Made by a program: the position numbers and the translations under genes. Positions 1 through 8,603 of a stretch of DNA of 64,000 bases are shown here, in pieces; the first letter of the stretch is position 1; each line of letters starts with the position of its first letter. Source of the DNA: Brevibacillus daliensis (lineage in GTDB: Bacteria; Bacillota; Bacilli; Brevibacillales; Brevibacillaceae); assembly GCF_021245735.1 (NCBI RefSeq), contig NZ_JAJISB010000022.1, forward strand, positions 1 to 64,000, written 5' to 3'. The notes under the pieces were generated by a model that saw only the letters and a list, made by a program, of their open reading frames with translations, was not told the DNA's origin and made no database searches.

Positions 1-235
1 ACTTAACTTTTTTGTGTCCAAGATATTGACTCAGATCCACTAGTTATAAGAATTCACAACTCATTACTTATTCAATTTAATAAGGAATGAAAACAGGCCT
101 CATTAGATCGTATCGATACTACCACTCTTTGGACTCGCATATATATTGATAATGTTCTATAGATTTTCAATCTTACCTCGCAGAGTTATAGAAGAAGCCC
201 TATACGTCTCATCTATTAACGTTTAGAGCTCATCT

Positions 236-905
236 TTACAAATCAATAATTAATCGTCCCAGGTTATCAAACTGATACTCAGTTCTCTCTCCATCTGGAA
301 AGATGAATGCATCTAGAGTATCATCTTAGTCGGTATACTCATATGTATATTGACGATCATAGGTTTGATAGATATTCGGACGAAGAAAAGCATCATAACC
401 ATAAAACACTACGAGTCTGATTATTTCGTTGCATAATCAGCTTATGATTACTCGGATGATATAAATATTCTTCCGTGTTCACTAGCTTACCAGCTTGATA
501 AATTTCAATTATATAAGAAGTGTCAAGCGGCTGCTCACCTTTTATTGAATTTATGAGCGATTTCCTTTTATCTAGACTAGCATTACCAAGTACCCTTCAA
601 TAGCCCCTTTTTCTTTCCAGGTACCAGGACTTCTCATATTCTCCAGCATGAATATCTGGTACATAGTTATATAAGCTATTTTTTGAGCCATCCTCTTTTT
701 CAAAAAATCTAAATGCCCAATACGCTAGTGGTTCAACATTTTTAATAGAACATTTTTTTGAGTTAACCTTATTCTGTCTGGCATGAATACAAGTGTAGGA
801 GAGGCATAAGGGGATAGAATGAAACCATACTTGAATCCTCATCGTACTATATTTAGTAACGTATGGTGCATTACGGTAGTAAATATGGGTAGTGTTACGA
901 AGCAA
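236..905 (-). pseudogene. Decayed YD-repeat-like (RHS/WapA-type?) C-terminal fragment
   Basis: One reading frame on the minus strand runs on from 905 through a TGA at 597-599, further to another stop near 405, and then shifts frame and crosses a TAA near 328 before ending at 236-238. The conceptual product includes the stretches YDRQYTYEYTD and GERTEYQFDNLGRLI, which resemble the Y-D...G-R-L pattern of RHS/YD repeats. At least two stops plus one frameshift show that it is not a working gene. The family assignment rests on pattern only; another tandem-repeat surface protein is possible. There is no intact toxin or immunity gene beside it. Confidence 0.4.
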
Positions 906-1025
906 CTTACGGGTGCAGAATTTCTCAACTGCTTGTCATATGGATGTAATTCCAAAGAAGAAAAAAAGAGTTCTAACCGCTCTATTAATTAATTTGTAGT
1001 CATTCTTCAAATGAAAACAAGGATT

Positions 1026-1097
1026 CTTGTAGAATAAACACGGTGGAATTTCTCCTTCTTTGTGGGATGTGGATTCGACACCTGTATTTTCTACAAG
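1026..1097. other. Gene-free stretch 906-1200 with a 72-nt inverted repeat
   Basis: Between the remnant and the next gene I see no coding sequence. CTTGTAGAA at 1026 pairs perfectly with TTCTACAAG at 1089, enclosing about 54 nt. The size recalls a tRNA but a cloverleaf cannot be drawn (no proper T-arm next to the acceptor), so it is only a hairpin of unknown role. Confidence 0.3.
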
Positions 1098-1200
1098 TTA
1101 GAGTAGAGTCCTTTTTATGGTTAAAAGAGCATTCCGCGCCTAAGAACAAAAATTATACAAAACGCTCAATTATTAAACAATAACTCTAAGGAGATAAAAA

Positions 1201-1869
1201 GTGAGAAAAATAATAAATGTTTGTGTGATTGGAGCTGTTTTATTCGGTTTATATTTGGCTTTTACATTTAAAGAGCCAAGAAACGGAATCCTAATGCTAG
1301 GAGATAAACAAGCATTACAAGAGATAAAAAATGAACACAAAAGTGAAATTAAGTCAGTAGACTTATATAAAGTCAAAACAGCAGAAAATGATGGGAAATC
1401 AGTATTTATTATGGATCAACATACAGCTGAAAGTGTAATAAAAAAAGGAGTATTACGAGAGGGAGAAGATCGTGATATTTCGGTTTCAGATTCAATTCAT
1501 TCTTTACCTAAAATGACAAATAGCGAAGCTGTGTTATTTGCAGATAAAAAGAATGAAAATCTAAAAAAAGTTGTCGTTGCTGACAAAGAAATACCTGTAA
1601 GATACGATAGTAACACTTGGTTTGGGCACACTCGTGACTCGAAGTATGAAGAGCTCATCTTAATTGTGAATGATTATACATTTAATCAAATTCCTGTAAA
1701 AGAAACATATATGGGAATTTTTAAACTCAATAAAGTGTATGGGAATAACCATGGAATCGTCGATACTAATAATGCAAAATCAGTACAAACAGAGAAAGAA
1801 TTCACAAAACTTATCAAGAGTAAGACGGCTGGCACTCAGTTTCTGGAAGGGTTATCAATTATAAAATAA
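1201..1869 (+). CDS. Membrane-anchored extracellular protein, possibly BA_5634-type lipoprotein family
   Basis: A 222-aa protein of unknown function. Residues 5-22 form one hydrophobic segment (signal anchor or uncleaved signal peptide) with no lipobox cysteine; the rest is polar and rich in lysine and glutamate, so it most likely sits outside the membrane. The GTG start at 1201 is chosen because AAGGAG lies directly upstream at proper spacing. The motif NGILMLGDKQAL after the anchor recalls the Bacillus 'BA_5634 family' of small lipoproteins, but this is recollection, not an alignment. It is probably monocistronic; the next gene starts 126 bp on with its own ribosome site. Confidence 0.6.
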   Translation: MRKIINVCVIGAVLFGLYLAFTFKEPRNGILMLGDKQALQEIKNEHKSEIKSVDLYKVKTAENDGKSVFIMDQHTAESVIKKGVLREGEDRDISVSDSIHSLPKMTNSEAVLFADKKNENLKKVVVADKEIPVRYDSNTWFGHTRDSKYEELILIVNDYTFNQIPVKETYMGIFKLNKVYGNNHGIVDTNNAKSVQTEKEFTKLIKSKTAGTQFLEGLSIIK

Positions 1870-1995
1870 TAATAAACTTATTGTGAAGTAAAAAAACAAA
1901 TTGAGATATACCCCACTAAAAGAAATACGGAATTCAAAAAGTAACAAACATTATAATATTATTAGAAATTCAAAAAGATTTTATGGAGGTTTCGC

Positions 1996-2367
1996 ATGGC
2001 TGGTATTATAGGGCATACAATGGTTACCACAACTGCTGCATTAGTATATAGAAAACAATTAAACATCACAACTTTATTTTTCGGCATGGCTCTTCCGGAT
2101 ATTCTGACTCATTTTATTGGTCGCGTGCCATTTATTCCAGGAGGCGTCTTAGATGAAAGTTTTTTAGGTGGTTTTGCTTGTGCCATATTCTTAACAATAT
2201 TAATTATGTTTTGTCTTAAAACAATGCCTAAATTAATGCTATTGTTTACTTATAAACAAAGCACTTCGCTCAAAGTAATTTTTATTTCTGCTTTAGTTGG
2301 TACTGAATTACACGTTCTTATGGACCATATTGCTATAAATGGATGGCTGAATGGAACAATATTATGA
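1996..2367 (+). CDS. Small multispanning membrane protein, YdjM-like hydrolase fold
   Basis: 123 aa with GGAGG immediately upstream of the ATG. Two or three hydrophobic segments are visible (about 24-40, 58-75 and 88-105). The polar motifs GHTMV near the N terminus, ALPDILTH at about 32-39 and LMDH near residue 108 resemble the His/Asp metal ligands of the inner-membrane 'metal-dependent hydrolase' (YdjM/DUF457) family. It is shorter than usual for that family (about 150-200 aa), so it may be truncated or a separate small family. Membrane location is clear; activity is inference. Confidence 0.5.
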   Translation: MAGIIGHTMVTTTAALVYRKQLNITTLFFGMALPDILTHFIGRVPFIPGGVLDESFLGGFACAIFLTILIMFCLKTMPKLMLLFTYKQSTSLKVIFISALVGTELHVLMDHIAINGWLNGTIL

Positions 2368-2492
2368 TAATTTTATTTTAATTATTATAGAAAAGAATAG
2401 ATTTATCCCCTTCGCTCTTAGTTGCCACTCCCCTCTTCCTATCGTATACTTGACGGTAATTCATACTAGGGATAGTTGTTGAGGTGATTACA

Positions 2493-3359
2493 ATGGAACA
2501 TAATCAGTCCATTCTCCATAAGATTTCACAAATGTATTCGCAAATGAGTCCATCGCAACAAATGATTGCCAATGTAATTTTGAAGGATGCAGAATCAGCA
2601 GCCTTTTATAATGTAGCAGAAATGTCAAAAGCGGCTTCCGTAAGTGAGTCCACGGTTACTCGTTTTTCCACATACATTGGATGTTCAGGATACCCTGCTC
2701 TGTCACGAGAACTCCAGGAATTGGTTCGATCCAAATTAACTACAGGAGAACGCTTCCACTTGTCCCGCGAAATAGATAACGATGAACAACAAACGGTTAT
2801 ACAGTATTTTGAGGATGATCTTCATAATCTCACCCTTATGATGGAACGGATTGATCTGGAAGCTTTTGGACGAGTTGTCAAGAGCCTACTCGGAGCAAAA
2901 CGAATTGGAATTGTCTGTTCCCGAAGTGCCGTATCCATTGGACTTTTTTTTGAATTTTATCTGAATCTATTGAACAAAGAATCAATCTTACTTACAGGGG
3001 ACCCCCGTACCGTTGATCATATTCATAAGTTTGGCGAAGACGATGTGCTGATTGGTATTGGCTTCGCACGCTACTCTCGCTTTACCGTTGATTGCTTGAA
3101 ATATGGTAAGAAAAAAGGGGTTCACGTAGTTGCGATAACGGATTACCCTTCTTCGCCACTCGTAGGTTGTTCAACAGATGTGCTTTATACCCCAACAGGT
3201 ATTCCTTCCCATATGGATTCCTTCGTGGCTCCGTTATCTCTCATAACGGCCATCCTACGTGCGATGAGTCAGCAGTCTACGGCTCAAGCAACAGATGTGC
3301 TGAATGAATTGGAAGATGCATGGACTAATTTTGATATTTATGTGGAGCCTAAGAAATAG
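2493..3359 (+). CDS. RpiR/MurR-family transcriptional regulator (HTH + SIS)
   Basis: 288 aa. Residues about 1-77 are an RpiR-type helix-turn-helix (MSKAASVSESTVTRFSTYIGCSGY); residues about 120-270 are a SIS sugar-phosphate-binding domain with the pattern KRIGIVCSRSAVSIG...DDVLIGIGFARYSR. Such proteins repress or activate sugar-phosphate or amino-sugar catabolism after binding a phosphorylated sugar. ATG 2493 is preferred over the in-frame GTG at 2484 because GAGGTG at 2481-2486 is correctly spaced only for the ATG. No sugar operon lies next to it, so its targets are elsewhere or it acts on itself. A strong terminator follows. Confidence 0.85.
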   Translation: MEHNQSILHKISQMYSQMSPSQQMIANVILKDAESAAFYNVAEMSKAASVSESTVTRFSTYIGCSGYPALSRELQELVRSKLTTGERFHLSREIDNDEQQTVIQYFEDDLHNLTLMMERIDLEAFGRVVKSLLGAKRIGIVCSRSAVSIGLFFEFYLNLLNKESILLTGDPRTVDHIHKFGEDDVLIGIGFARYSRFTVDCLKYGKKKGVHVVAITDYPSSPLVGCSTDVLYTPTGIPSHMDSFVAPLSLITAILRAMSQQSTAQATDVLNELEDAWTNFDIYVEPKK

Positions 3360-3406
3360 GTGTTGAAAGGTGTATATTTTGAGAGTGATGAGAACTTTTA
3401 TGTAGA

Positions 3407-3456
3407 AAAGACAATCCTTTAGATTGCTAGATGCGATCTGAGGGATTGTCTTTTTT
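3407..3456 (+). terminator. Rho-independent terminator after the RpiR gene
   Basis: AAAGACAATCC pairs with GGATTGTCTTT, followed by a run of T. Confidence 0.85.
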
Positions 3457-3550
3457 AATTGATTCCATATACTGTTGCTACTGTAATCTCTCTGTTACCT
3501 CTCCTTGAGAGGCAAATATGTAGATTTTGCGATTCAAATTCATATTTCTT

Positions 3551-3844
3551 TTAGATATCCTGCAACTCCATTTTCTCTAATTCTTTTTTTCTTTTTTTCT
3601 TCAATGCTTCTCTTCCTTTAACCCAGGTTCCTAATAAAACAACCTCTCCTCCAAAAATAGCCAATAAAAGATCGAATGTAACTCCCCGATTTGTAAAATA
3701 CGTCCCAAATAACCATAGATATACAAAAGTCATCACATACACAACTGGTAAAATAGCTCCCCAGTAAACATTATTTCTTCTCGATAAAATATATTGAACC
3801 CCAATTATTGCAAGCGCAATTAAAAATTGAAATACATGAAGCAT
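3551..3844 (-). CDS. Small membrane protein paired with a DUF2089 regulator
   Basis: 97 aa from the ATG at 3844, whose A is also the last base of the upstream gene's TGA (TGATG coupling). Three hydrophobic helices cover most of the protein (about 3-20, 29-48, 58-75), and the C terminus is a cluster of lysines and arginines, so it is an integral membrane protein with a basic cytoplasmic tail. No family is recognised. The translational coupling to the small HTH protein suggests that the two act together, for example as a regulator held by, or controlling, a membrane partner. Confidence 0.7.
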   Translation of the reverse strand: MLHVFQFLIALAIIGVQYILSRRNNVYWGAILPVVYVMTFVYLWLFGTYFTNRGVTFDLLLAIFGGEVVLLGTWVKGREALKKKRKKELEKMELQDI

Positions 3845-4143
3845 CAATCATCATCTCTTTCCTTTTTATATTTATCGATAATCAATTTTGCTACTTCTAA
3901 ACTAATACGTTCATCAATTACTAAGTTTTTGATCATACTAACGAACTCCACGTCTTCTGTTTTGCTATTTAGTTCAATTTTTTGTATTAATCGATCCAAC
4001 TTAGCCCTTACTGTTGGATAAGAAACATCATAAATTTCAGCTATATTCTTTAAAGACCCGGAGTTTATAATGAATTTTCTTATAAATTCAACCGATTCTT
4101 TGTCTAAAGCTAAAATCCAGCTTGGAACATCCTCTCGATTCAT
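3844..4143 (-). CDS. DUF2089-type small HTH protein
   Basis: 99 aa. The segment SGSLKNIAEIYDVSYPTVRAKLDRL is a helix-turn-helix typical of DUF2089 proteins, which are found in Bacillales next to small membrane proteins. The usual N-terminal zinc-ribbon cysteines of full-length DUF2089 are absent, so this is the short form. The start is the ATG at 4143, spaced for the GGGGGG ribosome site; an in-frame ATG at 4149 sits inside that site. First gene of a two-gene operon. Likely a DNA-binding regulator; targets unknown. Confidence 0.75.
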   Translation of the reverse strand: MNREDVPSWILALDKESVEFIRKFIINSGSLKNIAEIYDVSYPTVRAKLDRLIQKIELNSKTEDVEFVSMIKNLVIDERISLEVAKLIIDKYKKERDDD

Positions 4144-4219
4144 TACCATCCCCCCTCACATAAATAATATTAGTGTTTTGTTTAATAATATTCAAGTTAT
4201 TTTTTAATTTTTATCATAA

Positions 4220-4450
4220 TTATTTTAAATTAATTACTTCCCTGCCCGTTTTCTGGTACTTCTTTAGAAGATATTTTTCATGCGTATAAGGAAGTAAAGC
4301 CCAGAAATTCACACTTTCTGTAGAGTAAAAAATCCACGCTTTGCGCGGATTCATAACCATATATTTTCTTGTCCCTCGACAAGCGGTGATGACAACTCCA
4401 TCGAAAATTTTCTGCACATCACGATAGACGGAGCTCCCTTTGTTTACCAC
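4220..4450 (-). CDS. Hypothetical 76-aa protein, third gene of the two-component operon
   Basis: The reading frame starts 3 bp after the histidine kinase stop and has no membrane segment. I do not recognise it. Its 3' part (FWALLPYTHEKYLLKKYQ) corresponds to a short DNA motif found again near 9400 and 52700, where the frames are degraded, so this could be the intact member of a small family or itself a remnant that stays open by chance. No clear ribosome site is visible, so translation would depend on coupling to the kinase gene. Confidence 0.4.
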   Translation of the reverse strand: MVNKGSSVYRDVQKIFDGVVITACRGTRKYMVMNPRKAWIFYSTESVNFWALLPYTHEKYLLKKYQKTGREVINLK

Positions 4451-4453
4451 TAT

Positions 4454-6223
4454 TTAATTTTCGAAAGCTACTGAGCTGCGGAGCTCCCCCTCCTTGTACC
4501 GTGGGAACCGCAGGACAATTTTCGTACCTGAACCTATGTGGGATTCCACTTGGATGACGCCCTGATGGGCGATGACGATCGCCTTCGCGATACTCATGCC
4601 GAGTCCGGAGCCATCGGTTCCTTCTTCCGTATTCGTGCTGCGGTAGTAGCGATCGAACAAATTCCGCTTCGTCTCTTCATCCATGCCGACTCCGTCATCT
4701 TCTACGACGATAATCACTTCGTTCGCTTCCTTTTCAGTCCGCACGATGATATGCGTTCCAACTGGATTATGCTTGACCGCGTTCGAAATAAGGTTGTCCA
4801 GCATCCGCTGGAACCACTTGGCATTCGCCTTCATGAACAAATCGATTTCATACTCCTCGAAAATAAAATCTACGTGCTGAATCGTAGCGTCGTTCACAAA
4901 TCGGAGTACGGCGCGGCGAACGAGTTCATTCAGTTCTATGACCTCCTGGATTTGGACGGCATTATTTTTCAATTGAAACGTCAAAGAAAAATCTTGAAGT
5001 AATTCCAACATGTAATCGCCTTTCCCCCGAATCATACTCCCCATTTCTTTCAACTCGCTCTCCGTAAAGGTGAACTGGCCGCTTTCCAGAATATGTCCGT
5101 AACCTTGTATCGTCGCTAACGGTGTTCTGAGATCATGGGAAATACCGGTCATCCATTCTTCTCTCGTCTTTTCCAGACGGATGCGATCCCTTTCCAATGC
5201 TTCCAGCTTGGCCGCCATGTCGTAAAATCCAGCAATCACTTCCTTGTATAAGCGATAGCGCGAGCGGATCTTTCCATTCTTACGAAACACTTTTTTCCTA
5301 TCTTTTTCCGTCAACGCTTCATGATAATGCCCTTTCCCCATCCGTTCGAACCAATCGGTAAAAAGAAGCAAAGGCTGCCCATAACGATAGCCGTGCCAAG
5401 TCGCGAAAGCGAGCGTTAATAGTAGAACGACCCCACCCAAATAGATAAGGGTCAAAATCACCTCATGCAGAATCGGCTGCTGCCGGACTCCGCTACTTTT
5501 CTTGACCGTATGCAAAATCCACGCGTTACCTGTTGAGTCGTCATAGTAGACGGAAATATCAGTAGCATGCAAAGCTGGCTCTGTATGCATCGAAATCAGC
5601 TCAAGCGGACGATATAGCTCTTGGCGCTCGACGGTTCCGATCGTCTGGACGATTTTCCCTTCGTGATCGACGATTTCAATATACTGTCCGAACTTCCTAA
5701 GTTGCGTTTCCAAATCTTCAGTCGAATCCGAACGTACCCGCCCGTTCTCTCCAAAAACTTGAAACCATTCTCCCAGCCGATCGGCTCCCAGATCCTCCGT
5801 ACCAAGCATAAACAAAAGTGGCTTGTCCTCCGTATACAGCGCAGTCATAACCTCAAACGATCCGAATCGGCCGGTTTCTTGAACGTTCAGAAGTTCGGTC
5901 GCTCCATAGAACGTTTTCAACTCGTCGGGCGCGTTCGAGGAATAAATGACTTTACCCTCGGCATCTACGATCTGCAGCCAATAGTTCGCCTCCGTTAACT
6001 GGTCGACCCACCTCGATGGCACGTTGACGCGATCTCCTTCGACAAACGTGTCCGTCGCGATGTTAGATACCGCCCCATATGGAAATGTCCTTTTTAAATC
6101 CTGATTCACCAGGTATTGGAGTAGCAAGAGCATGGTGACAAGCAAAGTGACCGCGACAAACACCCACAGGAAAAAAAACTGGACCGTGAAATGAATGGCA
6201 ATCCTTCTCCTGATTCTGCTCAT
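4454..6223 (-). CDS. Sensor histidine kinase (HAMP-HisKA-HATPase)
   Basis: 589 aa. An N-terminal membrane helix (about 12-35), a large extracellular sensor region, a second helix near 255-280, a HAMP-like linker, the phospho-acceptor H-box (ISHDLRTPLATIQGYG), then the ATPase domain with N-box NLISNAVKHN, DDGVGMD and the GSGLGMSIAKAI lid. It autophosphorylates on the H-box histidine and passes phosphate to the response regulator encoded just upstream, with which it overlaps by 4 nt. The sensor domain has no recognisable ligand motif, so the signal is unknown. The gene is clearly richer in G+C than its neighbours, which suggests a different codon history. Confidence 0.93.
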   Translation of the reverse strand: MSRIRRRIAIHFTVQFFFLWVFVAVTLLVTMLLLLQYLVNQDLKRTFPYGAVSNIATDTFVEGDRVNVPSRWVDQLTEANYWLQIVDAEGKVIYSSNAPDELKTFYGATELLNVQETGRFGSFEVMTALYTEDKPLLFMLGTEDLGADRLGEWFQVFGENGRVRSDSTEDLETQLRKFGQYIEIVDHEGKIVQTIGTVERQELYRPLELISMHTEPALHATDISVYYDDSTGNAWILHTVKKSSGVRQQPILHEVILTLIYLGGVVLLLTLAFATWHGYRYGQPLLLFTDWFERMGKGHYHEALTEKDRKKVFRKNGKIRSRYRLYKEVIAGFYDMAAKLEALERDRIRLEKTREEWMTGISHDLRTPLATIQGYGHILESGQFTFTESELKEMGSMIRGKGDYMLELLQDFSLTFQLKNNAVQIQEVIELNELVRRAVLRFVNDATIQHVDFIFEEYEIDLFMKANAKWFQRMLDNLISNAVKHNPVGTHIIVRTEKEANEVIIVVEDDGVGMDEETKRNLFDRYYRSTNTEEGTDGSGLGMSIAKAIVIAHQGVIQVESHIGSGTKIVLRFPRYKEGELRSSVAFEN

Positions 6224-6933
6224 ATTCCTTTCTCCCTTACCAGTTTATATCCAAGTCCGCGCACGTTGATCAAATATTTCGGTTTTCCCGGATCGGGCTC
6301 GATACGTTCGCGGATTTTGTGGACATGTACCATGACCGTATTGTCGTCGCCCATGCCGTCGATACCCCAAACCGCTTCATAAAGCTGCGACTTCGAAAAT
6401 ACGGTGTTGGGATGTTTGCAAAAATAGAGTAGCAGCTGATAGGCTAGCGCGGAACACGAAACCGGTTCCCCTTTGACCAGCAGCTCCCCCGCATTTTCGT
6501 TTACCATAAAATATCCGAAGTCGTACTGCTTTCGGACATCCGCGTCTTTGGACGAAGGAAAAGAAGTGCCTCTACGTAGTCGCGCTTTGATTCTTGCGGC
6601 GATTTCAAGTGGGTTGAACGGTTTCGTCACATAATCGTCCCCGCCGGTAGCAAAGCCGGTGAGCACGTCCAGGTCCGAAGTTCTTGCCGTTACATAGATA
6701 AGGTGCGCGTCCGATAGCTCGCGAATTTTCGGGCACAGTTCGAACCCAGATTGATCCGGCAGCATCACATCCAGCAGAATGATGTCCGCCCCATGCTTAT
6801 GGAGTAGCCACAGCGCTTCCTGCGCTGTTCCGGCCGTATAAATACGGCGGAAGCCCTCTTTGCGCAATGCCATCTCAAGCATTTGCAATATGGATTTTTC
6901 ATCGTCGATTAGTAGTATTTTTGCGTTGTACAT
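6220..6933 (-). CDS. OmpR/PhoB-family response regulator
   Basis: 237 aa. Receiver domain with LLIDDEK, the phospho-acceptor in IILLDVMLPD and the conserved lysine in VTKPFNP; C-terminal winged helix ending YLINVRGLGYKLV. The ATG at 6933 is chosen over a longer frame because GGAGGG lies at correct spacing before it. The stop overlaps the kinase start (ATGA). It is transcribed divergently from the DUF418 gene; the paired repeats in the shared spacer are a reasonable target. Confidence 0.93.
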   Translation of the reverse strand: MYNAKILLIDDEKSILQMLEMALRKEGFRRIYTAGTAQEALWLLHKHGADIILLDVMLPDQSGFELCPKIRELSDAHLIYVTARTSDLDVLTGFATGGDDYVTKPFNPLEIAARIKARLRRGTSFPSSKDADVRKQYDFGYFMVNENAGELLVKGEPVSCSALAYQLLLYFCKHPNTVFSKSQLYEAVWGIDGMGDDNTVMVHVHKIRERIEPDPGKPKYLINVRGLGYKLVREKGI

Positions 6934-7015
6934 GATATCCCTCCAAACTGATTGTACCAAACCTTTCTTAATTCCAGCTAAACAAGGAATACAGGCATTA
7001 AGGAAATGTTAAGAT

Positions 7016-7035
7016 GCCCTTTAAAAGCCCTTTAA
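7016..7035 (+). promoter_or_regulatory. Direct repeat GCCCTTTAA x2, candidate response-regulator box
   Basis: GCCCTTTAA occurs at 7016-7024 and again at 7027-7035, an 11-bp period (one helical turn), in the spacer between the divergent response regulator and DUF418 genes. OmpR-family regulators usually bind such head-to-tail repeats. The role is inferred. Confidence 0.45.
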
Positions 7036-7069
7036 CATGCGCTGCTACAATCTAGCCGAGGTGAAAAAA

Positions 7070-8269
7070 ATGAATGTACGACACAACCGCAATAGTATCA
7101 TTGATGGTTTACGGGGATTCAGTTTACTGGGTATTTTGATAGCGAATATGCTGATATTCCAATATGGCATATGGGGAAAAGACGAAATGGGGCTTTATTC
7201 GCTTTCTCATGCCGATACTGTCGTTCGCATGCTCATATCAATTTTGATTGAAAGCAGTTTTATGCCAATATTCACGTTCCTGTTTGGCTACGGAATGATC
7301 AGAATGAAGGAAAGTTTGGAGTCGAAGGGATTGAAACCGAAACGTTATTTGTCACGCCGGTTTCTAATACTGTTCGTTGTAGGCGCGCTGCATGCGCACT
7401 TTTTGTGGGAAGGCGACATTTTGAGCTTTTACGGTATAATGGGCTTCTTCATGCTTCTATTCATGGACCGGAAACCGAAGACGCTACTTGTTTGGGGAAC
7501 TGTGCTTCTCTGTTTATTCAGTTTACTGGGGTTTGTGCCAGAAGACAGCACTGACCCTGCCGCTAAAGAAGATCAAGCACGTATGGAAGCATACGTGAAA
7601 CAGACGATGACCGTCTACGGCACAGGCACGTACGAGGAAATACAGCACCACAGGGCAACGGAAGACCCTCTTGGAGAGGATATCTATCTGCTCGTTGCAA
7701 TGCTATTTATTGCCCCATTCATGACCGCTCCGCTGTTTCTATTCGGTATGTATGCCGCGAAGAAACGATGGTTCGAAAATCCGGGAGACGAACGTACCTC
7801 GTATATGGTCAAAATGCTGATTTTTCTGCCGGCAGGCCTTTTGCTGAAATCGTTGAAGTACCTGCTTCCGGGATATTGGTGGAGCGGCGGAGGAGAGCTG
7901 ATCGGTGGAAACCTTCTCGCACTCGGTTATATTTTCGCTCTTGCTTGGTTCTGTTCGAGAGCGAAATCTTCGGTTTGGCTGTCGCGGTTCGAATCCGTCG
8001 GCAAGCTGTCTCTAACGAATTACCTTCTGCAGACGGTCATCTGTACGACCATTTTCTATGGCTACGGGTTTGGCTTGTTCGGGAAGCTTGGTGTGTTGGT
8101 CGGGTGCGGAGTGGCGTTTGCCGTCTATGCGGTGCAGCTTTTCGCCAGCCCTCTGTATTTGACGTATTTTCGGTCGGGACCGGTAGAACGCCTTCTGCGA
8201 ATGTGGACTTATTTTTCCATCACAGGTAAGCCCAAGTTGCGCACAGATTCGCAGGATTCCGCCGCATAA
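7070..8269 (+). CDS. DUF418 (YeiB-like) polytopic membrane protein
   Basis: 399 aa from ATG 7070, which has GAGGTG 7 nt upstream. The opening IIDGLRGFSLLGILIANM is the characteristic YeiB/DUF418 start, and the C-terminal DUF418 domain includes FESVGKLSLTNYLLQT. About eight to ten membrane helices are expected. The family is predicted to be transporter- or acyltransferase-like; its substrate is not established. Location opposite the two-component system suggests it is the regulated output. Like the kinase it is more G+C-rich than the surrounding DNA. Confidence 0.88.
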   Translation: MNVRHNRNSIIDGLRGFSLLGILIANMLIFQYGIWGKDEMGLYSLSHADTVVRMLISILIESSFMPIFTFLFGYGMIRMKESLESKGLKPKRYLSRRFLILFVVGALHAHFLWEGDILSFYGIMGFFMLLFMDRKPKTLLVWGTVLLCLFSLLGFVPEDSTDPAAKEDQARMEAYVKQTMTVYGTGTYEEIQHHRATEDPLGEDIYLLVAMLFIAPFMTAPLFLFGMYAAKKRWFENPGDERTSYMVKMLIFLPAGLLLKSLKYLLPGYWWSGGGELIGGNLLALGYIFALAWFCSRAKSSVWLSRFESVGKLSLTNYLLQTVICTTIFYGYGFGLFGKLGVLVGCGVAFAVYAVQLFASPLYLTYFRSGPVERLLRMWTYFSITGKPKLRTDSQDSAA

Positions 8270-8603
8270 AGCAAAAAAGTACCATTAATGATTTTATCCT
8301 CGTCAGGTAGATGGATACCCATAAGGGTGGAAAATCTACTATACCTAGAAATTGAATTCAATTCCCTGTTCGTCAACTTACATTCTTCCTTGAGATCGGT
8401 TGTATGTCATAATCTCTAATGGATGAACGGACAGGGTCTCCATGTTGCTGTGAAGTCATTGAAAAGTATGCCGGTACAGATCTAAAGAGGAATAGGAAAA
8501 ATATTCAAACTTAAAACCGAACGTGGAAAAAACAAAAACAGATTTTTATCCTGAGTAGATTAGCTAGTAGACCCCAGCAAGCAACTCCCCTACAATATAT
8601 TTT
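8270..8603. other. Gene-free spacer
   Basis: A 31-codon frame (8419-8514, ending KYAGTDLKRNRKNIQT) is open but has no ribosome site and no family resemblance, so I do not call it. TACAAT at 8591-8596 could be the -10 box of the next gene. Confidence 0.4.

Noticed and set aside
1026-1097. 72-nt inverted repeat as a tRNA
   Set aside because: No T-arm next to the acceptor stem, no CCA and no anticodon arm can be placed.
4538-5002. Long open frame opposite the histidine kinase
   Set aside because: Antisense frame of a well-supported kinase gene; no ribosome site or family.
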